Source: Bacteroidota bacterium (GTDB taxonomy: Bacteria > Bacteroidota > Bacteroidia > Chitinophagales > LD1). From it: DNA of 64,000 nucleotides. The stretch spans positions 124,001 through 188,000 of the forward strand of contig JADKJG010000003.1 of assembly GCA_016722375.1 (NCBI GenBank). The letters run 5' to 3'. The notes under the pieces were generated by a model. It saw only the letters and a list, made by a program, of their open reading frames with translations. It had not been told where the DNA came from and did no database searches. The stretch's first letter is position 1. Every line of letters begins with the position of its first letter. The translations under genes were made by a program, and so were the position numbers. Below are positions 46,611 through 56,119 of the stretch, one piece after another.

Positions 46611-49600
46611 ATGAAACCAAAGAATCCGGGTACGAAAGGGTACCCCGAATACAGTCAACTCGACCTTCCTGCTATCGAAAAAGTAATCCTGAAATTTTGG
46701 AAGGACGAAAAGATTTTTGAGAAAAGCATCGAGAGCCGCCCGGAGGATAAGCGCTTTGTGTTTTATGAAGGGCCGCCTTCGGCCAACGGCAAGCCCGGCA
46801 TCCACCACGTGATGAGCCGGACAATTAAAGATTTGTTCTGCCGCTTCAAAACTTTGCAGGGATATAGAGTAGAAAGAAAAGCCGGATGGGATACGCACGG
46901 CCTGCCGGTGGAGTTGAACGTAGAGAAACAACTCGGCATCACGAAGGCCGACATCGGAACGAAGATTACGGTGGCAGAATACAACCGCCTCTGTCGCGAG
47001 GACGTGATGAAGTTCACCGGTGTATGGAAAGACCTGACGGAAAAGATGGGCTACTGGGTGGATATGGACCATCCCTATGTCACCTACGAAAACAATTATA
47101 TCGAGAGCCTTTGGGCGCTGTTGAAGAAACTGTACGACAAAGGTTTGTTGTATGAAGGATATACCATTCAACCTTATTCACCTGCCGCCGGTACCGGTCT
47201 CAGCTCGCATGAACTCAATCAACCGGGATGCTATAGGAATGTGAAGGATGTGACGGCGGTGGCGCAGTTCAAAGTCATTCGCGATGAAAAATCAAAATTC
47301 CTTTTTGATAGTGAAGATGAGGATGTAAGATTTCTTGCATGGACGACTACTCCGTGGACATTGCCGAGCAATACGGCGCTTGCGGTGGGTAAAAGAGATT
47401 GAATATTTTTTGATAAAAACAGTAAACAGGTTTTCGTTTCTGTTCATTAGCCGCTGACTTATCGCTAAGAATTTTGTTTGGCAACATAGGTTTGAATTAG
47501 AGGAAGGAGTTGATTTTCGCAATGGATATAAGCATGAGGGTAATTGAGAGGCAGAGTTACTGGTCTTAAGAAACGGTTTATCTTGACCCTATTTTTAAAA
47601 AATAAACCTGAAACGCTTTAAGTTGAACTATCTCTATATCCTTCCTGGATAGAGTAACTGACAAAAATATTATGGCTCTGAACTCGAAGGTATTCAATAT
47701 GAGCAGCTTCTACCTTATGCGCAACCAACAGATGTCGTGCAAATCAAGGAGCAGAGTTGGTTGGAGAATTTGTAACAACCACTGATGGAACAGGAATTGT
47801 GCATCTCGCACCTGCTTTCGGTTCAGATGACTTTAAAGTAGCGAAAGAAAAAATTGGCGCGCTAACTTTGGTTGATAAGCAAGGAAAATTTACTGATGAA
47901 GTGAACTGACAATGTTTCCATTGGATGGTCACTATGTAAAAGATGATTACTACACCAAAGCTGAACTGGAAAAGGATTATCAGGCTCAAAGAAATCCTTC
48001 GTGTCAACAACATCGTTCCTGATTTGAAGAGCCACATGAGTGTGGATGAATTGATTGTTCTGAAACTGAAATTAGAGAACAAGCTTTTCAAGACCGAGAA
48101 ATACGAACACAACTATCCGCATTGCTGGCGCACCGACAAGCCGGTGATATATTATCCGCTCGATTCTTGGTTTATCAAAACCACCGCCGTCAAAGACCGT
48201 CTGATAGAACTCAACAAAACCATCAACTGGAAACCCGCCCATACCGGCGAAGGAAGATTCGGGCAATGGCTGGAGAATCTAGTGGATTGGAATTTGAGCA
48301 GCTCCAGATATTGGGGAACGCCGCTGCCAATCTGGGAAAGCGAATACCCTAAATCCCAGAAGGAAAGGCAAATCGTGTGTTATAGGCTGCGTGAGTGAAC
48401 TGAAAAAAGTGGTCTTGCTGAACTCAAAATGAGATGGAAATCCATCCACTGCCGTTGAAGCTCACGGGTTGAGGAATTGATTTATAAGCCTTTGAAGATG
48501 AAATTATCCAGTCGATTCAGGAACTAATGGGGCCTGATTTATGATGTTTGGTTTGATTCGGGGCAAGCCTTATGACCAAGGAATTGAAACCCGAGATACT
48601 TACAGGCAGTCGAAAAAAAGCGGCAAGATGGGGACTCAAACCCAATGACTTAGATAATAAATCAATTTGCAAAGAGACTAGAAACAAGCCCACTCCGCAA
48701 AAGAAATTCTAGACGCAATTGGCTTTAAAAATTGAACGGCTATAAATTTAGATCAGGATATTGATGCTAGGTTATAAAATAATTCGCTTCACCAATGAGG
48801 AGGTAATCGGCAATATGGATTCCGTTATAAATTCTATTTGGAAAGAACTTGCAGGAAGGCCACTTCAAAGGACGAAACCAGAAAGTTTCTTCGGGGGTTG
48901 GCTTTTTCCCGCAGATTTTATTGCTGAAGGTGTTGACCAAACTCGTGGTTGGTTTTTCACCTTGCACGTATTGGCCGTCGCTTTGTTCGATTCCGTGGCT
49001 TACAAAAATGTAGTGAGCAATGGTTTGCTGCTCGACAAGACTGGCAACAAAATGAGCAAGCGACTCGGCAATATTATCGAGCCTTTTGAACTGCTCGAGA
49101 AATATTCTGCCGACGCCACGCGCTGGTACATGATGCGCAACAGCGACCCTTGGGATAATATGAAGTTCGATGTAGCGGGCTTGCAGGATGTAACGCGCTC
49201 CCATTTCGGAACGCTTTATAATACTTACTCCTTCTTTGCACTCTACGCGAATATTGACAACTGGAAGATTGATGAGAAGAATATCGTTCCTATCAGTAAG
49301 CGCCCGGAATTGGACCGCTGGGTTATCTCCAAACTTCATTCGCTCATCAAAGATGTGACTGCATTCTACGAAGACTACGAGCCAACCAAAGCGGCGCGCG
49401 CCATTGAAAAATTTGTAGATGAAGATTTAAGCAACTGGTACGTGCGTCTCAATCGCCGCCGTTTTTGGAAAGGACAAATGAGTGAGGACAAGAAAGCGGC
49501 TTACGAAACCTTGCACGAATGTTTGAATGTAGTGGGGCAATTGATGAGTCCGGTGGCTCCTTTCTTTAGCGACTGGCTTTATAGAAACCTGAATGGAGAA

Positions 49601-50398
49601 AATGCTTCCGTGCATGTTTCTCACTTGTTCAAAGCCAACAAAGAAGTGCTCGACACAGATTTGGAAGAGAGAATGGAACTGGCACAGAGGACTTGCTCTT
49701 TGGTTTTGTCGCTTCGCAAAAAAGAAAAGATAAAAGTGCGACAACCCCTCCAGCGTATCATGGTCCCCGTTCTGAATGAACGAATGAAAGCGCAGCTATC
49801 CAAAGTAGAAGAATATATTCTTAGCGAGGTGAACGTGAAGGCGATTGAATATATCTCCGATGCTTCAGGTGTGGTCAAGAAGAAAATCAAACCAAACTTC
49901 CGCGAACTCGGAAAGAAAGTGGGGGCAAAAATGAAAGCCTTGCAGACTGCCATAGCTGCTTTCACACAAGAAGATTTACAGAAATTGGAGCAGGATAAAG
50001 TTTACGCTCTGAATCTGGATGGAGAGAATTTCAACCTTGAAATCAGTGATGTTGAGATTCTCAGCGAAGATATTCCGGGCTGGTTAGTGGCGAGTGAAGG
50101 GGCCCTTACTGTGGCTCTCGACGTAACGCTCACAGATGATTTGCGCAATGAAGGAAACGCTCGTGAGTTCGTCAATAAAGTTCAGAACATTCGCAAAGAC
50201 AAAGGTTTTCAGGTGTTGGACCGCATTAAAGTATCCGTGGTGAAGAATAGAACATTTGAATCCACGCTGACGCAATTCAAAGATTATATCAGCAGTGAAA
50301 TTCTCGCTAAAGAAATTGAGCTGGTAGATTCGCTGAATGATTTTGAGGAAGTAGAATTGAATGAGGAGATACTAAAAGTAAAAGTCGAACTGAATTAA
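46611..50398 (+). pseudogene. ileS: Isoleucyl-tRNA synthetase with a scrambled central segment
   Basis: The 5' part (46611-47402, 264 codons) is intact: SQLDLPAIEKVILKFWKDEK, the HIGH-like PPSANGKPGIHHVMSR, KAGWDTHGLPVELNVEK and TTTPWTLPSNTALAVGK. The 3' part from ~48890 is intact: FPADFIAEGVDQTRGWFFTL, KMSKS-type TGNKMSKRLGNI, anticodon-binding domain, to 50398. Between 47403 and 48890 the gene is readable only as short pieces in changing frames: [56 protein letters not shown], then YDVWFDSG. Because IleRS is essential, a consensus error or gap-fill error is more likely than death; a second ileS elsewhere is the alternative. Confidence 0.85.
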
Positions 50399-50451
50399 CC
50401 CACTAACCCCTGAAGAGGAGACCGGTCAATAGGGGCTGGAAAATACAATAT

Positions 50452-51120
50452 ATGAAGCCATACAAACCTTTTCTAATTATCCTTACTGTCATTCTCCTTG
50501 ACCAGCTATTAAAACTCTGGGTCAAGACACACATGATTATGGGAGATGAAATCATCATCACCAATTGGTTTCGCTTACATTTTACCGAGAACCGTGGGAT
50601 GGCTTTTGGCCTAGAGTTACCAGGCTTCTGGGGGAAAATGTTTCTAAGCACTTTCCGATTGGCGGCAACAATTGGCGGCACTTGGTATATTTTTCGCCTG
50701 CTTAAAGAAAAAGCTCACTGGGGATTTATCTCTGCCTGTTCGATGATTTTAGGAGGAGCCATTGGCAATATGATTGATGGAACCTTCTACGGCGTTATTT
50801 TTTCAGACAGCTTTGGTCGCGTTGCAGAAGTCTTTCCTAAAGAAGGTGGTTATGCCAGCTTCATGCAGGGACATGTGGTAGATATGCTTTGGTTTCCGTT
50901 GGTCCACGGCTTTTTCCCTGAAAGCTTTCCGATTTGGGGAGGAGAATATTTTGAATTTTTCCGACCGGTCTTTAACATCGCAGACTCGGCCATTACTGTT
51001 GGGGTGACCATTATACTGATTTTTCAAAAATCATTTTTCAAAGAAGAAAATCAGACAGCGCTCATACCTGAAAAGCCTTTACAGACAGAAGTTACAGCAA
51101 CTTCAAATGCTACAAATTAG
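50452..51120 (+). CDS. lspA: Lipoprotein signal peptidase
   Basis: 222 residues, four TM segments. Motifs: ILLDQLLKLWVKTHM, FTENRGMAFG, GGAIGNMIDG and FNIADSAITVGVTII, the last two holding the catalytic Asp pair. There is an extra ~40-residue insertion (VIFSDSFGRVAEVFPKEGGY) compared with E. coli LspA, usual in Bacteroidetes, and a C-terminal Glu/Thr tail. It cleaves prolipoproteins before the lipidated Cys. Follows ileS, as in many bacteria; overlaps the opposing dgk gene by 11 bp. Confidence 0.94.
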   Translation: MKPYKPFLIILTVILLDQLLKLWVKTHMIMGDEIIITNWFRLHFTENRGMAFGLELPGFWGKMFLSTFRLAATIGGTWYIFRLLKEKAHWGFISACSMILGGAIGNMIDGTFYGVIFSDSFGRVAEVFPKEGGYASFMQGHVVDMLWFPLVHGFFPESFPIWGGEYFEFFRPVFNIADSAITVGVTIILIFQKSFFKEENQTALIPEKPLQTEVTATSNATN

Positions 51121-51478
51121 TCAATAGTAAATTGAAAATCTTGTTGCCGAAAATGGAGAAGGCAACAATGGTGGCAATCAAAGCGCTTGTCAATACGGCA
51201 GCCGCAGAAACATCTTTGGCTTTCTTTGCAAGAGGATGGTTTTGAGGGGAGGCCAAATCAACGACATACTCAATCGCCGTGTTGAACAGCTCCGCCACTA
51301 TCACAAATCCAATAGTTAAAATGATTACACTCCATTCAGCCGTACTGAGGCCCAAATAAGCTCCCGTAATAACCACCAGAATAATTGCAACAAAATGAAT
51401 ACGTAGATTCTGTTGCTCTTTCAGAGCTACCATCAAGCCGACACCGGCATACCCAAAACTTTTAATGAATTTTTTCAC
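51110..51478 (-). CDS. Diacylglycerol/undecaprenol kinase family
   Basis: 122 residues, three TM segments, starting FIKSFGYAGVGLMVALKEQQ with NLRIHF. The core VIVAELFNTAIEYVVDLASP is the DgkA active-site helix. These kinases phosphorylate diacylglycerol or undecaprenol with ATP. Overlaps the upstream glycosyltransferase stop by 4 bp (coupled translation). Confidence 0.88.
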   Translation of the reverse strand: MKKFIKSFGYAGVGLMVALKEQQNLRIHFVAIILVVITGAYLGLSTAEWSVIILTIGFVIVAELFNTAIEYVVDLASPQNHPLAKKAKDVSAAAVLTSALIATIVAFSIFGNKIFNLLLTNL

Positions 51479-52539
51479 AAAACTGAATCAAGTGCTTTTT
51501 GCAAAAGCCCATCTTCGTGCTCAAAGTTCACAAAACCCGTGAACTTTTCCGATTCTTTTATCGCACGCTCCAAGTCAAACTCTGATTGCTTCATATAATA
51601 AGCAATTCCACGCTTAAATAACTCCTCGGCAATATACTCCTGTTCTGTTTGTCCCGGAGTGGGGATGAAAACAGCTTTGCTACCCAACCTCATCAAATCC
51701 ATCACGGTGGTATAACCTGAACGAGCAATAATTAAATCACTCTCTTCTATAACCTGGTTTATTTCATCCGATTTGAAATGATTGACAATCGTACACTGAT
51801 TATCTTTTCTATAGAACGGGTTCATTGCTTCGGTCTTCCCACGGATAATGATAGAAGCATATCCTGACTCTTTCAGTTCGTTCTCCATCATCTTTTCAAA
51901 GATTTCCCGTTGCGGCTCGGGACCAGAACAAATCACACAGAGTTTGTATTTTTTCGGTAATTCTTTTTGCTGAAACCTGGATAAGAAACCTATATAGCGC
52001 GCATCCATACCATCCACTTTATTTGTCAGGCGCGGGATCATTGATAACTCCGGGGAGGGAATCCAACAGGCATTAAATTTCTTGATCTGTGATTGATGAA
52101 TCTTATTTGCCAGCGAAGCCACCCCATTGAATTTTTCAGGGATAAGAAGATTCATCTGATGAGTGATAAAGACCGAAGTTACCTTATTGTTTCTGCACCC
52201 ATACCGATTATCGGAAATAATCAATTCAATCGAATGGTCTTTGATTATTTTCCGGATACTTCTTCCTTCTCTAAAAATAGTCCAAAAGAATTTAGGCAAT
52301 TGCATGAGCATCTTCCAAACCATAGAGCCCTGAACCGGATAGTGTGGATTATAGGCCGGTAGCTTTAAAACTTTTAGCTCAGGAAATTCGTTTTCAAGAA
52401 GATATTGTGATCTGCCATTAGATGCCAGGACAACCTCACAACCTCTTTGCTGCAATTCACGTATAATTGGGATACATCTTGCCGCATGGCCTAAACCCCA
52501 ATCCAACGGTGCTACTAATACTTTCTTACTTGATTTCAA
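51475..52539 (-). CDS. GT28/MurG-like glycosyltransferase
   Basis: 354 residues. The start VLVAPLDWGLGHAARCIPII is the G-loop seen in MurG/MGT-like transferases. The acceptor domain is followed by LCVICSGPEPQREIFEKMME, an ESDLIIARSGYTTVMDLMRL nucleotide-sugar motif and FIPTPGQTEQEYIAEELFKR. The family occurs widely in Bacteroidetes and the sugar is unknown. It overlaps the kinase gene, so an envelope lipid or polyprenyl-sugar role is plausible but inferred. Confidence 0.85.
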   Translation of the reverse strand: MKSSKKVLVAPLDWGLGHAARCIPIIRELQQRGCEVVLASNGRSQYLLENEFPELKVLKLPAYNPHYPVQGSMVWKMLMQLPKFFWTIFREGRSIRKIIKDHSIELIISDNRYGCRNNKVTSVFITHQMNLLIPEKFNGVASLANKIHQSQIKKFNACWIPSPELSMIPRLTNKVDGMDARYIGFLSRFQQKELPKKYKLCVICSGPEPQREIFEKMMENELKESGYASIIIRGKTEAMNPFYRKDNQCTIVNHFKSDEINQVIEESDLIIARSGYTTVMDLMRLGSKAVFIPTPGQTEQEYIAEELFKRGIAYYMKQSEFDLERAIKESEKFTGFVNFEHEDGLLQKALDSVL

Positions 52540-52557
52540 TTTGTATAACTATTTTCG
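52530..52557 (+). promoter_or_regulatory. Promoter of the small lipoprotein-feoA unit
   Basis: TTG (52530-52532), 17-nt spacer and TATTTTCG -7 box (52550-52557); start of the lipoprotein gene at 52579. Confidence 0.4.
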
Positions 52558-52578
52558 CCGAGGGACGTTTACTCTAGT

Positions 52579-52716
52579 ATGTATCAGCAAATAAAGCATT
52601 TTATCAAATATCTGGCTCCCTTGGCTTTGATTTTTATACTTCTCTGCTCTTTGCCTTCGTGTAAAGCTACCAAGTGCGATTGCCCCACCTTTGGTGGACA
52701 TCGGTTAAGGCACTGA
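52579..52716 (+). CDS. 45-residue lipoprotein upstream of feoA
   Basis: The protein begins with MYQQIKHFIKYLAPLALIFI and a lipobox LPSC at residues 25-28, then CKATKCDCPTFGGHRLRH. Small lipoproteins with a C-x(4)-C-x-C-P-x-FG tail ending in basic residues are common in Bacteroidetes and often precede feoA. The Cys and His could bind iron or copper. It was too short for ordinary gene tracking. Plausible, unproven expression. Confidence 0.55.
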   Translation: MYQQIKHFIKYLAPLALIFILLCSLPSCKATKCDCPTFGGHRLRH

Positions 52717-52787
52717 AAAATAATCTTCGCTTGGCCTCTTGACAAGCAGCACTTCACACATTAACTTGTTGTTACAAAACATGATGT

Positions 52788-53033
52788 ATGAAGACACTAA
52801 ATGAATTATCACCCGGCGAGCGCGCCTTTATAGTAGATATGCGTAACTCGCAACTTTGTCAGAAACTTTTCTCAGCAGGTATATTTCCGGGCTCTGTGGT
52901 GGAGGTTCAAAAAAACGATTTGCGGGCCGACTCCATTGTTGTAACTATCAATAACCAGACCTTTATTTTATTGAAAAAAGCAGCAGAATCAATTCTCACC
53001 AACTCTGTAACTTTTGAATTGAGTATGAACTGA
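52788..53033 (+). CDS. feoA: FeoA-like protein
   Basis: 81 residues, SH3-like FeoA: TLNELSPGERAFIVDMRNSQ, LCQKLFSAGIFPGSVVEVQK, NQTFILLKKAAESI. The domain binds the FeoB GTPase and supports Fe2+ uptake. Here no feoB follows; instead a 21-bp array and non-coding DNA do, so feoB must lie elsewhere or be lost. Probably co-transcribed with the small lipoprotein. Confidence 0.85.
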   Translation: MKTLNELSPGERAFIVDMRNSQLCQKLFSAGIFPGSVVEVQKNDLRADSIVVTINNQTFILLKKAAESILTNSVTFELSMN

Positions 53034-53056
53034 CCCGATTAATTGCCGGTATAATG

Positions 53057-53076
53057 ATAGGGTAACGATACCCTAT
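53057..53076. terminator. Hairpin after feoA
   Basis: Perfect 8-bp stem ATAGGGTA/TACCCTAT with ACGA loop, followed by an AT-rich but interrupted T run (TCATTTATTAT). Possible weak terminator. Confidence 0.45.
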
Positions 53077-53224
53077 TCATTTATTATATATCTGCTTTAA
53101 AACGAAATACTCCATTCCCTACGCCTGGCTACTTCGTTAGGCAACACTCTTCCATGCTTCCGTTTCAACTTTGGCTGTTTCTGCGGCAGAATGTCCGCGT
53201 TCCGGTTAGAAAAAAACCCGCTGT

Positions 53225-53522
53225 CACCAAAAATAAATTTTGTTTAACCACTAAATCTTTTTTCCTAACCGCTAAGACGGCGTTCTTAACCGCTACAGCG
53301 AAATTCTCAACCGCTACATTATTTTTCTTGACCGCTAAACGATCATTCCTGACCGCTAAAGCCGACATACCAACCGCTAAAGCAAAATTCTTGACCGCTA
53401 CACCATTTTTCTTAACCGCTAGAGCCAAAATCTTAACCGCTACAGGGTTTTTCTTGACCGCTAAAGCCAAATTCTTGACCGCTAAAACCTTTTTCTTAAC
53501 CGCTAAAAATGTTTTAGCAGTT
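53225..53522. repeat. 21-bp tandem array D (12-13 units) ending in an inverted unit
   Basis: Twelve exact-register units lie at 53246-53497 and a weaker one from 53225. Core: AACCGCTAAAG...TTCTT, with the first base A or G and ~6 free bases in the middle (CAAA, CGAA, TTAT). After the last unit, AACCGCTAAAA meets TTTTAGCAGTT in opposite orientation (53498-53522, 3-nt loop), so the array closes with a hairpin. Frames LTAKxxF on plus and LAVKxxV on minus stay open. It lies between feoA and an Fn3 protein gene with nothing else recognised from 53034 to 53734. Confidence 0.92.
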
Positions 53523-53734
53523 GAGAAAACAGCAGTTTTGCCCTGTTTTGGTGTTAAATTGATGATTTCTGGCAATTTTCTGGTTTTTAGCCACAAAAAA
53601 CAGCGCGGCCAAAAACCTGACTTAACTACGACCCGGCTCTTGTCATTATCGAACTAGACAAATCAGAAAAATTACGCCACCGATTGATAAAATAGGTATC
53701 TTAGTAACGCGTTATATAATCAAAATAAACACCT

Positions 53735-54382
53735 ATGAATAGGCCATCACCCATTTTCATCCTGACCCTTTACACCGCCAAAATCGGGTTGCGCAATATC
53801 AAGGCGATGGAATTTGTGGAGCGCTGGCGCGAATGCATCAAAGCGATGACCGGTAACCCCAATTTTCTTTTTCCATCTCCATCGCTGCTGGCACAGACCA
53901 ACATGTGCAAGCTCCTGGAGAAAGCCATACAGGCGGCGGAAAGCGGCGACCATAAAAAAATTGCTTATCGCAACGGCGTATTAGAAGACGCCAAAGATAT
54001 GTTCCGCCTGATGGTGTTCTATGTCAATAAAGAAGCAAAAGGCAATCGTGAAATCATCCGCAGCGCCGGTCTGGAAGAAAAGAAATTCAAGGGTCCATCC
54101 GCCCTGCCCGGACAGGTGAAAGGCCTGAAGGCAGAATATGCCGGTATTGCCAAGATCAAACTACTATGGAAAGGCTTGCGCAAAAAACAGATGTACTACC
54201 ATATCGAATATACCACCGACCCGGTAAAAGGCGTTTGGAAACAAACTAAAAACGGAACGAAAGACGATAGCTACGTTGTTCACGAACTTGAACCGGGCAT
54301 AGAATATTTCTTCCGTGTGCGCGCCTCCAACTCAGTGGGTGCCGGTGATTATAGCGAGGTGGCGAATTTTAGGTGTGGGTGA
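53735..54382 (+). CDS. Fibronectin type III domain protein
   Basis: 215 residues, no signal peptide. The N-terminal ~90 residues are helical (LLEKAIQAAESGDHKKIAYR, LEDAKDMFRLMVFYVNKEA). The C-terminal ~90 form one Fn3 domain: YYHIEYTTDPVKGVWKQTKN and ELEPGIEYFFRVRASNSVGA, then GDYSEVANFRCG. Similar short intracellular helical-Fn3 proteins occur in Bacteroidetes without a known role. A TATCTTAG box at ~53697 may be the promoter. Confidence 0.7.
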   Translation: MNRPSPIFILTLYTAKIGLRNIKAMEFVERWRECIKAMTGNPNFLFPSPSLLAQTNMCKLLEKAIQAAESGDHKKIAYRNGVLEDAKDMFRLMVFYVNKEAKGNREIIRSAGLEEKKFKGPSALPGQVKGLKAEYAGIAKIKLLWKGLRKKQMYYHIEYTTDPVKGVWKQTKNGTKDDSYVVHELEPGIEYFFRVRASNSVGAGDYSEVANFRCG

Positions 54383-54605
54383 GGAACCGTAACGCCCTTT
54401 ATAAATATTTTATTTTTGGTAGCGCCTGCGCGACAGCTAAGCACGTAAGCAAAAGACATTTGAGAAAAATTCAATCACCGTTAGATAAATTGATTTAGAA
54501 AAGCGAAAGTTTTGATAGATTAGTTTCGCATAATAGATGTTGCTCTGCAATGCTATGGCGACACTGCTAACTTGAAACTGACTGCAAGAAATTAACAAAC
54601 AAACA

Positions 54606-55106
54606 ATGATGGAATATCTAATTACATTTCAACAATTCTTAGACAAACTTGACGAACAAGAAAAACTTGAAAAGGAAAGACAGCGGTTTAAAGAACTTGC
54701 TGGAATAAAAAAAACCGAAGGGACTAAAATCCAATTTTCAATTCAGTTGACCTTTGAAAAGCCAACTGGTGCTGATTTATTGACGGAACATAAGCAATAC
54801 ACACAATTTCAAAACACAACCAACAGACACACACGACACCCAGAGAACACTACGATACCCGTAAAAGCACATTATCATATTGTTCCTTCAAATAGTAATA
54901 AAGAATTGTATGCAGTCAATGTTGATGGAACAGCACATCACAAGAAAAACAGAGGACATATAGTCCCTAAAAAAGAGGCTGATGAATTAAGGACTCTTGG
55001 TGTAACAATTCCGACTAATAATATCATTGAATCAAAGCAGTGGTTTATAACAGAAAGTATTGCAGACAACTACTTGACTTTTTTCTTAATCTTGGACGAA
55101 GAGTAA
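54606..55106 (+). CDS. Unknown protein upstream of the Abi-alpha gene
   Basis: 166 residues, hydrophilic, no signal; ATG at 54606 or 54609. A coiled N-terminal helix (FLDKLDEQEKLEKERQRFKE) is followed by a beta-rich half with AHYHIVPSNSNKELYAVNVD, GTAHHKKNRGHIVPKKEADE and a C-terminal LILDEE. The HxH and HH residues could bind metal but no nuclease family is evident. 12 bp before the Abi-alpha gene, so one operon. AT-rich compared with flanks; function not recognised. Confidence 0.6.
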   Translation: MMEYLITFQQFLDKLDEQEKLEKERQRFKELAGIKKTEGTKIQFSIQLTFEKPTGADLLTEHKQYTQFQNTTNRHTRHPENTTIPVKAHYHIVPSNSNKELYAVNVDGTAHHKKNRGHIVPKKEADELRTLGVTIPTNNIIESKQWFITESIADNYLTFFLILDEE

Positions 55107-55118
55107 AATTTACTTGCT

Positions 55119-55790
55119 ATGGGAGAACTGAATATAAAATCATCAACAATTGAAAAGTCGCTTGACTTAGCGAAGGACTTTTTACAGAAACTCATTGGAC
55201 ATTCTGTTGATGAACTTGGACTTTTGTTTGCTGACAATGTAAAATTGTGGCGACTGAAAAATCAAATCAGGAATTTAGAGAAGGTTAAAAAGATTGTGGA
55301 CGAAGAAGGCATTAAGTTGCGACAAGTTAATCTGAAAATCCTTGTTCCATACTTGGACGGTGTATCACTTGAGGACGATGAGATTTTGCAAGACCTTTGG
55401 GCAAACTTATTTACAAATTACATTGACACTTCTAAAAATCTGAGAGTAAATGTTTATCCAAACATTCTAAAACAACTATCAACAAATGAAGTTGCTATAC
55501 TTCAGTATATGCAAGCCAATGGCAACAAGATTAAGTTCAGAGGTTACAATGCACAAAAGGAAATTGAATGTAGTTCAGAAGAACTTTCCAACTTACTACG
55601 ACTTTCACTGATAAGAGAAACTCTTGAACTCTCACAATATGGAGGTAATGTGGACGAATCAACTGGACAATGGAAATGGGATGTTGAAGAAGTCGCATCA
55701 GGCGACTATTACATCACTGACTTTGGTTTTGAGTTTCTAAACGCTTGTGAAAGAGTAAAACAAAAAGCTGAAAGACGACACAACTTCTAA
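55119..55790 (+). CDS. Abi-alpha (DUF4393)-like abortive infection protein
   Basis: 223 residues. The DUF4393 pattern is clear: a helical N-terminus (LAKDFLQKLIGHSVDELGLL, FADNVKLWRLKNQIRNLEKV), then LKILVPYLDGVSLEDDEILQ and DLWANLFTNYID, where the family's short LE-D-D-x-L-x-x-LWANLL motif sits. A winged-helix-like C-terminus follows (LSTNEVAILQYMQANGNKIK). Such proteins are known from phage abortive infection. Together with the adjacent reverse transcriptase this looks like a defence locus. Confidence 0.75.
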   Translation: MGELNIKSSTIEKSLDLAKDFLQKLIGHSVDELGLLFADNVKLWRLKNQIRNLEKVKKIVDEEGIKLRQVNLKILVPYLDGVSLEDDEILQDLWANLFTNYIDTSKNLRVNVYPNILKQLSTNEVAILQYMQANGNKIKFRGYNAQKEIECSSEELSNLLRLSLIRETLELSQYGGNVDESTGQWKWDVEEVASGDYYITDFGFEFLNACERVKQKAERRHNF

Positions 55791-55850
55791 CAAACTTTTG
55801 TGCGGACTTCGGACGATACATCTTCGTGGCGAAAGCAGCACAGCAGGTAA

Positions 55851-55985
55851 CATAAAGATAAATGCAAATTTTTAAAAAGGGGGCTTTATCGGTAATCAAA
55901 CAGTGGTGCTTTCTAATTACATTTGTGCGTAAACGAACAGTTGTGCTTTCTATCCCCCTTTTTAAAAACTTCATTTATCCCTTAT
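55851..55985 (+). ncRNA. Large foldback element upstream of the RT (candidate RT-associated ncRNA or MITE)
   Basis: Arms 55851-55883 and 55954-55985 pair over ~31 bp with one mismatch and small bulges (core GATAAATG...TTTTTAAAAAGGGGG). The 70-nt loop has two copies of AACAGTGGTGCTTTCTA-like sequence (55899-55915 and 55936-55952) and a GTAAT/ATTAC stem. It lies ~135 bp before the RT start, where retron or DRT RNAs are encoded. No target-site duplication was found, but a small inverted-repeat transposon remains possible. Confidence 0.45.
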
Positions 55986-56012
55986 GCGTCAGGCTGTGAA
56001 AAAACGTAAAAG

Positions 56013-56046
56013 GAACTGCGCTACAGTTCAAAATTTTATTTTTTCT
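56013..56046 (+). terminator. Hairpin plus T-rich tail before RT
   Basis: Stem GAACTG/CAGTTC with a 5-nt loop (56013-56029) followed by AAAATTTTATTTTTT. It would end a short RNA starting upstream of the foldback element, separate from RT mRNA. Confidence 0.45.
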
Positions 56047-56119
56047 CCGTCAGGTATCTGAATATGAAAAGGTTGATTCACGATCTGACGTTAGCGGCAA
56101 GCATACAGACAGACACATC

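Noticed and set aside
53154..53657. 167-residue open frame through array D as a gene
   Set aside because: Heptad translation of a non-coding repeat with an equally long opposite frame.
55851..55985. Fold-back element as a simple terminator
   Set aside because: The stem is too long, the loop is 70 nt with internal repeats and no T run follows directly; the terminator-like hairpin is the separate one at 56013.
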